Below, one piece after another: positions 1-4,562 of a stretch of 5,317 nucleotides of DNA. Position 1 is the stretch's first letter. Every line of letters starts with the position of its first letter. The DNA is taken from contig DBCN01000105.1 in the NCBI GenBank assembly GCA_002293065.1, positions 1 to 5,317 of the forward strand. Direction: 5' to 3'. The notes beneath the pieces are model-generated. The model worked only from the letters and a program-made list of their open reading frames with translations. It made no database searches and was not told the origin of the DNA. The stretch is from Opitutia bacterium UBA957. GTDB lineage: Bacteria > Verrucomicrobiota > Verrucomicrobiia > Opitutales > UBA953. A program made the position numbers and the translations under genes.

Positions 1-1326
1 GAACTTCCAGATGCCGGGAGGCGAAGCGACATAGAGGGCACCGTTGGCCCAGCAGGCACCTTTCGGGACCGTCAGACGATCGGCAAAGACCGTGCTGCGG
101 TCGAAGACACCATCGCCATCGCGGTCTTCCAACATGACAATGCGGCCCGCCTGTTCTTTCTCGTGCTGACCGACACCCCATGCCACGCCCGGCGAGTCGC
201 CCACAAACAGTCGGCCCTGCGCATCGACGCAACCCAGCGTGGGATGGGCGACCATCCCGGCGGGGACCGCGTTGATGAGCTCAAAGCCTGCGGGAAGCTT
301 GGCGGCCGGAGCCACCCCAGCGCCCTGCCCTTTCGTCAAGGTCATCTCGACCGGACGAGCCACATAGGCCGGGACGCCTTTCGCGCGCACCGGTTCGGCG
401 GCGGGGGTCGCGGTGGTCTTCTGCGGAGGGGCCGGCGGCGGGGTCCACTTTTCGGTGAAAGCACCAAGGGGATGCAGCTCGTAACGACGCACGAACATTT
501 CGGCGGCTTCGGTCTGCAGCAGGATGCGGCCCCCGCTGGGCTTGCACTCGAAGGCGCGGTTCACGAGGACACCGTTGGTGAAATACTCCAAGGTATCGCC
601 CTTCGCGATGACCTCGAAGCGCGTCCACTCGCCAAAGGGCGATTCGACATCTTTCCGTCCGCGATAACCTAAATTGTCCTTCCAATCGACGTCGCGGTGC
701 TGCCAATTGAGGCGGCCGCCCGTCATGGTTACGCGAGGTGCACCCGGGGTCCAAATGGCTTCCTTATCGCGGTCGCGTCCCAGTTCGGCGCTGATCGAAA
801 CGGGCAAGGGAATGCCGTCCGGCGTCTTGGCGCTGAGCACGAGGATATCACCGACGCCGCCTTCGATGATCTGCGCTTCGATGCTGGCCATCCAAGCGCC
901 GCCTTGCGCACCGATGGGCCCGAAGCAGTGCACCAGAATGCCGTTGTCGCGGGAGCGCTTCGTCCGATTACCCCAGGTCTTCTCACCCCACTTGAATTCA
1001 CAGACGAGGTGATAATCCTTGTAGGCGCCTTTCGTGACCATGCTGCCGTAGCCTTCGCCGCTGACGCGCAGCGCGCCATCGGGCTGAAGTTTATAGACCT
1101 CCTTGGGGTCGCCATGGATATCGGCCTTCGGGTTGATGTGGTAATCCATCTTCCCGTCGCGCACATGGTCGAGGAGGTTGATGACCTTCGTGACGACCTC
1201 TTGCGGCGGCTCGGGCGGGAGGACGGGGACGGGCTTGGCGGGCGGTGTGGTCTGCGCCCACGCACCGAGCGCGCAGAGCAGGACCGAACCGTACGCCAGC
1301 CAACGGGGTGTTGGGGTAGGACTCAT
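1..1326 (-). CDS. DUF1080 - PVC-type membrane-bound dehydrogenase fusion protein (C-terminus beyond window)
   Basis: An open frame of 442 codons runs from an ATG at 1326 off the left edge without a stop. Residues 1-25 look like a signal peptide (hydrophobic core LAYGSVLLCALGAWA), so the protein is probably exported. A Pro-rich linker follows. Residues about 45-290 read as a DUF1080/3-keto-disaccharide hydrolase jelly-roll, with the segment DNGILVHCFGP, the family-like EAQIIEGG at 150-157, and a GEWTRFEVIAKGDTLEYFTNG stretch near the end. A second Pro/Ala-rich linker leads at about residue 344 into LPAGFELINAVPAG and a propeller-like region with DRDGDGVFD (401-409), typical of the start of the TIGR02604 dehydrogenase domain. 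In that family HEAT repeats and a CxxCH haem site often follow, but they would lie outside this window. The likely role is periplasmic oxidation or cleavage of sugars; the substrate is unknown. No clear Shine-Dalgarno site precedes the ATG. Confidence 0.88.
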   Translation of the reverse strand, partial: MSPTPTPRWLAYGSVLLCALGAWAQTTPPAKPVPVLPPEPPQEVVTKVINLLDHVRDGKMDYHINPKADIHGDPKEVYKLQPDGALRVSGEGYGSMVTKGAYKDYHLVCEFKWGEKTWGNRTKRSRDNGILVHCFGPIGAQGGAWMASIEAQIIEGGVGDILVLSAKTPDGIPLPVSISAELGRDRDKEAIWTPGAPRVTMTGGRLNWQHRDVDWKDNLGYRGRKDVESPFGEWTRFEVIAKGDTLEYFTNGVLVNRAFECKPSGGRILLQTEAAEMFVRRYELHPLGAFTEKWTPPPAPPQKTTATPAAEPVRAKGVPAYVARPVEMTLTKGQGAGVAPAAKLPAGFELINAVPAGMVAHPTLGCVDAQGRLFVGDSPGVAWGVGQHEKEQAGRIVMLEDRDGDGVFDRSTVFADRLTVPKGACWANGALYVASPPGIWKF

Positions 1327-1424
1327 GGGTAATATACAGGACTAAACCCAAAGGAGGATTGTTCCAGCAGGTTTCACCCTAAGCCCGAAAAACTTAGGAC
1401 ACTTGTCGGTCAAATAGCGGTGGC
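1327..1424 (-). other. Gap between acyltransferase and DUF1080-PVC gene, with weak stem-loops
   Basis: This 98-base gap could hold the end of the upstream transcript or the promoter of the DUF1080-PVC gene. A 6-base inverted repeat, CCTAAG (1378-1383) with CTTAGG (1393-1398), surrounds an A-rich loop, but no T-run follows on either strand, so it is a poor intrinsic terminator. A second pair, TGGGT (1326-1330) with ACCCA (1346-1350), would include the first base of the start codon if it folded in the minus-strand transcript. TATATT, read on the minus strand just before the ATG, is too close to the start codon to be a convincing -10 box unless the mRNA is nearly leaderless. Confidence 0.25.
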
Positions 1425-2039
1425 CTACAGCGCCAGCATCCGCCGCCGGAGTTCCGCCGTGTCGGCGCGCACATCGACCCCGGTCGGCCGAAAGGGTTCA
1501 CCGAGGGTGATCGTGGCTCCCCGACGGTAAAAAGGCCACAGGAGGAAGAGCAGGATGTTCTGCGTGGTAATCGAGAAACGCTTCACCCAAGCGCCTGGAT
1601 AGTTGCCGTACCGGATCCGCATCGGGACCAGCGGAACGCCCGCCTGTGCGGCCATGCGGACGGCGCCAGTCTTGTAAGGCAAGAGGTCCTCACCGAGGGC
1701 CTCGACCAGTCCGGTCGGACAAATCGCCACGGTTTCCCCCGCTTGCAAGAGCCCAACGGCCGTGGGTATCGCGACCTGGACGAAGCCCCAGCGAATCGCC
1801 CAACGTTTCAAAAACGGGAAGGTAAACACCTGCGGGTCGACCAAGAGGCGGGCCTTGGGGCAGACCAGTCCAAAGAGAAAAACATCACGATAGCTCGGAT
1901 GGTTCGCACTCAGCAACACCGCGCCAGCGGGCAGACTGCCCACGATCTTCACTTCACCCACCAGCAGACGGACCAGCCCCACCGCCGGGCGCGGGGTCAC
2001 TTGCAAGGGCTCGCCAGGGGACATCCCGACAGTGTGCAC
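1425..2039 (-). CDS. PlsC-like 1-acyl-glycerophosphate acyltransferase family protein
   Basis: A protein of 204 residues that resembles membrane-associated acyltransferases, which move an acyl chain onto a lysophospholipid or other acceptor. The HX4D catalytic motif is present as NHPSYRD (H47, D52). The block CPTGLVEAL followed by YKTGAVRMA (107-130) sits where the family has FPEGTRS and FKxGA, but the usual Glu is replaced by Thr109. VPLVPM (135-140) matches the fourth block. A hydrophobic stretch at 161-170 (NILLFLLWPF) may touch the membrane. The first frame start is GTG at 2039; ATG at 2024 (residue 6) is an equally good start, and neither has a clear ribosome site. An in-frame TGA at 2073-2075 limits extension. 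The gene lies 60 bases after the GH16 stop and is probably cotranscribed. The acceptor substrate cannot be deduced, and the protein may be atypical or weakly active because of the motif change. Confidence 0.85.
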   Translation of the reverse strand: MHTVGMSPGEPLQVTPRPAVGLVRLLVGEVKIVGSLPAGAVLLSANHPSYRDVFLFGLVCPKARLLVDPQVFTFPFLKRWAIRWGFVQVAIPTAVGLLQAGETVAICPTGLVEALGEDLLPYKTGAVRMAAQAGVPLVPMRIRYGNYPGAWVKRFSITTQNILLFLLWPFYRRGATITLGEPFRPTGVDVRADTAELRRRMLAL

Positions 2040-2099
2040 GGCGCGTACGCGGAAGCAACCCCCCTTCCCGCCTCAGCGGACCAGCCTACCCGATCCGAC

Positions 2100-2879
2100 C
2101 TATTTCTTCGCGGCGGTCTCGGGGGCCGGCTTGGCCTCGCTGGCCGAGGCCACGACCGGGACGAACACGCGCACGTAATCGAACTCAGCGAAAGCGGGTA
2201 GTTTCTTGTCATCGACGGACTTTGTGCCACCCAGGCCGGCCGCGATCGTCGTCAACCAGACATTACCGTCGCCGTGCTTGAGCTTGGTGGCGTCGAAGGT
2301 GTGGACGAGTTTCCCGTCGAAATAGTGCTTCAATTCGGTAGCGGTGAACTCGCAGCCCCACACGTGGAAGGCCGTGGAGAGGTCCGGTGTCTTGATATGC
2401 TTACCGCCCATGGCGACATGCGGGAGCGGCGTCCATTGATGGTGGTTGATCCCGTAGTCGGTCAGCTTGACCGAATCGTTCTCGCAGATGTCGATCTCCA
2501 CGCGGGGCTCATCGCTCTTGCCGCCATTGCGCAGGACCCAGAACGAGGTATGCCAACCGGCGCCCGGCGGCACCTTGAAACTGGCTTCGTAATAACCGTA
2601 CCGAAAGAGCCGCTTACTGATGACCCCGCCAGCGGTGTACTTCAGGTTACCCGCGGTCTCCTTGAGCCCCGTGAGGCGCAAGCGGCCATCGACCAACGAC
2701 ACGTTCTCCGCCCGCTGCTCGCTCCAGAGCCGCGGGCCGGTCCGGTAACTCCACTTCGCGGTATCCAACTTCGCGGCATCGAACTCATCGCCCCAGACGA
2801 AACGATAACCCGGCAACGGGCAGGCCGGTTCGGCGGCAGCCAACCCGACGACCCAGAGGAGCAATAGCCATGGCTTCAT
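2100..2879 (-). CDS. Secreted GH16 family glycoside hydrolase (beta-glucanase/laminarinase-like)
   Basis: A protein of 259 residues. The start is placed at the ATG at 2879 because residues 1-16 then form a clear signal peptide (MKPWLLLLWVVGLAAA, cleavage before Glu17). The open frame does extend upstream to 3071, but that part overlaps the preceding gene and is low in signal. GH16 landmarks occur in order: WGDEFD (29-34), YTAGGVISK (81-89), RYGYYEASFKVPPGAGWHTSFWVL (93-116), the catalytic EIDICE (128-133; E128 nucleophile, D130 assisting, E133 acid/base by family knowledge), FHVWGCEF (171-178) and FDYVRVF (233-239). The last 18 residues are Ala/Lys/Pro-rich and lie outside the fold. The enzyme should cleave a beta-1,3/1,4-glucan, galactan or similar polysaccharide outside the cytoplasm; the exact substrate is not readable. 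It follows the DUF6794 gene by 56 bases. Confidence 0.93.
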   Translation of the reverse strand: MKPWLLLLWVVGLAAAEPACPLPGYRFVWGDEFDAAKLDTAKWSYRTGPRLWSEQRAENVSLVDGRLRLTGLKETAGNLKYTAGGVISKRLFRYGYYEASFKVPPGAGWHTSFWVLRNGGKSDEPRVEIDICENDSVKLTDYGINHHQWTPLPHVAMGGKHIKTPDLSTAFHVWGCEFTATELKHYFDGKLVHTFDATKLKHGDGNVWLTTIAAGLGGTKSVDDKKLPAFAEFDYVRVFVPVVASASEAKPAPETAAKK

Positions 2880-2935
2880 CTCGCCAGTAGAGGCCGACGA
2901 TGCGGGCGTGGCAAGTCTACCGCCTTGCGATGAGT

Positions 2936-3274
2936 TTATTGAGCGTCTTTGGTGGGCGGCGTCGGCTTCGCCCGCAGGGCGCGTCGACGGGCCTGCCAAT
3001 CCGGATGCTCCCGGAGGTGCTGAATCAAAGCCGTGACAATCGGACCCGAAGCATCGTCGGGGTGACACCAACCCATCGCCTCGACCAACTCACGGTTGCC
3101 ACGCCAAAGACCAAGGTTGTTGCGAATCCACATCCCCAAACCAAAGTGCGTATCGGCGTCATCCTCCAATAGCGCGATTTCCTTGAGTGTCCCGACGTTC
3201 AAGGTCTTCAGGCAATACTCCACCGCCGCCGGTACCGTCTTCGGGTAGTTCATCTTCTTGGGCATGGGCTCCAT
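2936..3274 (-). CDS. DUF6794 domain-containing small protein
   Basis: A cytoplasmic-looking protein of 112 residues with no signal peptide or membrane segment. It matches my memory of the DUF6794 family: an N-terminal NYPKTVPAAVEYCL segment (9-22), the core HFGLGMWIRNNLGLW (43-57), and HPDDASGPIVTALIQHL (71-87), a mostly helical domain of unknown function. The C-terminal 25 residues are Arg/Lys/Pro-rich and variable. The start is taken as ATG 3274; ATGs at 3265 and 3253 are also possible, and no strong ribosome site decides between them. It is first of the co-oriented minus-strand genes, 56 bases ahead of GH16, so it is likely cotranscribed with it. The family appears in many bacteria next to unrelated genes, so the link to sugar breakdown may be accidental. 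Confidence 0.82.
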   Translation of the reverse strand: MEPMPKKMNYPKTVPAAVEYCLKTLNVGTLKEIALLEDDADTHFGLGMWIRNNLGLWRGNRELVEAMGWCHPDDASGPIVTALIQHLREHPDWQARRRALRAKPTPPTKDAQ

Positions 3275-3353
3275 GTGCCCAAACGCAGCCCGCCGTCAAG
3301 GGGGTCGCCCTCAACCCCGACAAATCATATCCCGTGGCGACGGAGGCGGAGCC

Positions 3354-3434
3354 TCAGCCAATCTCCTGGTCGCCGAGCAGCTCGCGGGTGCCGAGTAAGC
3401 TCAGCGCTAAGATGATCGAAACGAACCAACGCAC
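3354..3434 (-). CDS. Possible 26-residue hydrophobic peptide or signal-peptide remnant
   Basis: A GTG at 3434 opens a frame of 26 codons ending at a TGA at 3354-3356. It begins MRWFVSIILALSLLG, which resembles a membrane segment or signal peptide, and ends in a polar tail, GTRELLGDQEIG. The frame is open further upstream to a TAG at 3480-3482, but no ATG is found. It lies 79 bases ahead of the DUF6794 start. The GTG sits inside a strong hairpin and has no clear ribosome site. It could be a leader peptide, a remnant of the N-terminus of an exported protein, or chance; chance is the most likely. Confidence 0.15.
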   Translation of the reverse strand: MRWFVSIILALSLLGTRELLGDQEIG

Positions 3435-3459
3435 GGCGTCAGAGTGCGTTGGCCGTGCG
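3426..3459 (-). promoter_or_regulatory. Hairpin with two competing pairings upstream of the DUF6794 operon
   Basis: CCAACGCAC (3426-3434) and GTGCGTTGG (3444-3452) are perfect 9-base complements around a 9-base loop. CGCACGGC (3430-3437) and GCCGTGCG (3452-3459) form a second perfect 8-base pairing that shares bases with the first, so only one can form at a time. On the minus strand the first stem is followed by TTCGTTTCG, a loose T-rich tail. The arrangement resembles a terminator/antiterminator pair ahead of the operon, but the tail is weak. No tRNA-like, riboswitch-like or peptide-control motif was recognised. Confidence 0.35.
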
Positions 3460-3543
3460 GCTCGTTCAAGGTCGGGGGCCTATGGTTGTTCTATCAGGGG
3501 GAGACCCCGAAGTTCTGGACTACCTAGCCGTGACTGCTCCAAT

Positions 3544-3592
3544 CTATCTTAATTTGGTAAAGACCATTTTAAGATAGACCTAATTTTGGTAA
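3544..3592. promoter_or_regulatory. AT-rich near-perfect palindrome with adjoining direct repeat, candidate operator
   Basis: CTATCTTAATTTGGT (3544-3558) and ACCATTTTAAGATAG (3563-3577) are reverse complements at 13 of 15 positions, around the loop AAAG. The outer nine bases (CTATCTTAA/TTAAGATAG) and the inner TGGT/ACCA match perfectly. AATTTGGTAA at 3551-3560 recurs as AATTTTGGTAA at 3582-3592, giving a third half-site. The block is very AT-rich inside GC-rich DNA and lies between the minus operon and the plus-strand gene at 3664, so it may be a promoter/operator for either. The TGGT-N4-ACCA core recalls GntR-type operators (usually N3) and the autoregulatory sites of antitoxins, but neither assignment is proven. 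Confidence 0.5.
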
Positions 3593-3663
3593 CCCCCTCC
3601 CCCGCCCCCGAGCCCGCGCTTGCGGGGGGCCACGCGCCGCGGCATAGAAAGCATGTCGCCAAG

Positions 3664-4191
3664 ATGAACCTTCACCTGAACACGGACCATGCATGGGAGC
3701 TCGAGGGCAACCATGTCCCAGCCGATCTCCTGAGGGCATTGCGCCTGATTTGCGCGCCTGGAGACAGGCTCGTCTTCGGGTGCTATGACATATCCGAGGC
3801 GGCGGAGTCCGCGCTCCTAGCCATGGGAGCCCGCGAACCGGATCCGCCGCAGGAAGTCGGACTCAACACCAGATGCTACTTCTGGAACAGGAAAGAGTGG
3901 CCGAAGGCCAGGGCGTTCGAGGTCATCTATGACGACGCGACCGTGCTTAGACTGGTTGCGATCTCCAAGTTGAAGGGCGCCGGCAAGGGAAACCTCCGTG
4001 ACAGCTTCTACGATGATGTCGCGGTCTACAGGGCTGGGCCCGAGACGCTGGGTCTGGTCAACTTCAATCACGCCTCGAACGGGCAAGTCTGCTATCTATC
4101 CGGCCGCATCACACGTGAGGTGGCCACGGCTTTTTCAAAGGAAGCGGGCATGACATGCCATCAAGTGGCGTATCCGCCGCGCCAACCGTAA
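3664..4191 (+). CDS. Hypothetical protein, family not recognised
   Basis: A protein of 175 residues from ATG 3664. The frame opens earlier, with a TTG at 3586, but the 26 residues thus added are Pro/His/Arg-rich low complexity and overlap the AT-rich operator, so the ATG is preferred; only a loose GAAAG lies upstream of it. The frame has a coherent mix of hydrophobic and charged residues, and codon third positions are mostly G or C. Visible segments are VPADLLRALRLICAPGDRLVFGCYD (18-42), GLNTRCYFWNRKEWP (66-80), a central strand-rich part around RAFEVIYDDATVLRLVAI (83-100), LRDSFYDDVAVYR (111-123) and LVNFNHASNG (131-140). No signal peptide, membrane span or known catalytic motif is seen. It stands alone on the plus strand between repeats, so it may be an accessory cargo gene. 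A small alpha/beta cytoplasmic protein is all that can be inferred. Confidence 0.7.
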   Translation: MNLHLNTDHAWELEGNHVPADLLRALRLICAPGDRLVFGCYDISEAAESALLAMGAREPDPPQEVGLNTRCYFWNRKEWPKARAFEVIYDDATVLRLVAISKLKGAGKGNLRDSFYDDVAVYRAGPETLGLVNFNHASNGQVCYLSGRITREVATAFSKEAGMTCHQVAYPPRQP

Positions 4192-4490
4192 GCCTAGGCA
4201 CCAAGACCATGGGTGAGCACCACCCCTCCAAAAAACACTAAGCCTTGGGGAGGTCAGACAGGTATGGGATAATTCCGTTTTTGGTCCAGTGGGGTAGTCA
4301 CGTCATGTTGGACTTGGGGTCATTCCGCTTCTGGTCCTGCAGCGCGCAGTTCGAGATTGGCGAGCGTTATGGTCAGCTGGCGAATTTCAACAACGGCTGT
4401 GCCCGGGATTGATCGATAAGCATGAGAGTTCAAACTCCGACCTACCCTTCTGGAGAGCCCTTTCAGGCCGCCGTAGACGTATCCAGTTCA
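4192..4490. other. Gene-free stretch between the hypothetical gene and the Fic operator
   Basis: No convincing gene is seen here. Just after the stop of the hypothetical gene, GGGTG (4211-4215) and CACCC (4221-4225) could form a 5-base stem, but no T-run follows, so termination is doubtful. A pair of 50-base-spaced direct repeats follows at 4265-4339. The rest, 4340-4490, has short open frames only, such as a 27-codon one from ATG 4422 with no coding signal. The stretch looks like decayed mobile-element or intergenic DNA. Confidence 0.4.
4265..4339. repeat. Two direct repeats exactly 50 bases apart, possible insertion-sequence end
   Basis: The 25-base segments at 4265-4289 and 4315-4339 match at 20 positions. 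Both contain ATTCCG (4272-4277 and 4322-4327), a short T-rich spacer and TGGTCC (4282-4287 and 4332-4337). Repeated copies of one motif near a terminus are typical of IS21-family and some other transposon ends, where the transposase binds several times. No transposase gene and no matching inverted end is visible, so this may be a remnant, a solo end, or a set of regulator sites. Confidence 0.45.
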
Positions 4491-4541
4491 ATATGTCGAT
4501 TTTAGTCTTCTAAATCGACATATCGGCTTTGACATGTCGAT
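4491..4541 (+). promoter_or_regulatory. Three phased ATGTCGAT half-sites, candidate operator of the Fic gene
   Basis: ATATGTCGATTT (4491-4502) and AAATCGACATAT (4512-4523) form a perfect 12-base inverted repeat around a 9-base spacer. A third half-site, ACATGTCGAT (4532-4541), follows in the first orientation. The shared 8-mer starts at 4493, 4514 (inverted) and 4534, i.e. 21 and 20 bases apart, which puts all three on nearly the same helical face. The last site ends 21 bases before the Fic start codon. Fic proteins of this architecture usually carry a C-terminal winged-helix domain, so autoregulation is a reasonable inference. Confidence 0.6.
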
Positions 4542-4562
4542 GGGGCCGGGATGGGATGGGGC

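Larger units (their letters stand above)
3275..3543. other. Intergenic region upstream of the DUF6794-GH16 operon
   Basis: This stretch should hold the promoter of the minus-strand operon. No protein gene is convincing here. It contains a small GC-rich repeat, GAGGC/GCCTC, around 3342-3354, the strong hairpin described separately at 3426-3459, and a short GGGG-AGA-CCCC stem near 3500. GATATGAT, read on the minus strand near 3325-3332, could be a -10-like box, but no matching -35 box is obvious. On the minus strand, 3354-3479 is open and encodes a hydrophobic segment (see the small ORF entry). Confidence 0.3.

Noticed and set aside
697..1332. Long plus-strand open frame opposite the DUF1080-PVC gene
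   Set aside because: It mirrors a minus-strand gene with clear domains; in GC-rich DNA the opposite strand often stays open. Its translation shows no recognisable motif.
1351..1358. Perfect Shine-Dalgarno-like AAGGAGGA on the plus strand
   Set aside because: No plus-strand start codon with a following gene lies at a suitable distance; it is in a gap between minus-strand genes.
2274..2867. Plus-strand open frame of 197 codons opposite the GH16 gene
   Set aside because: The minus strand encodes unmistakable GH16 motifs across the same bases.
2880..3071. N-terminal extension of the GH16 frame upstream of ATG 2879
   Set aside because: It overlaps the DUF6794 gene, is low in complexity, and would bury the clear signal peptide at residue 65.
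3421..3465. Integron attC-like site
   Set aside because: The 9-base stem and GTTGG looked suggestive, but the GTTRRRY and RYYYAAC boxes and the paired inner boxes do not fit, and no integrase is present.
3187..3552. Plus-strand open frame of 121 codons across the operon leader
   Set aside because: It is Ser/Arg/Pro-rich, antisense to the DUF6794 N-terminus, and interrupted by strong hairpins; no coding signal.
3613..3626. GC-rich CCCGC/GCGGG stem as a terminator
   Set aside because: The stem is only 5 bases, no T-run follows on either strand, and it lies just ahead of the plus gene.
4422..4505. 27-codon plus-strand ORF starting at ATG 4422
   Set aside because: It ends inside the Fic operator, has no ribosome site, and its translation has no feature beyond chance.
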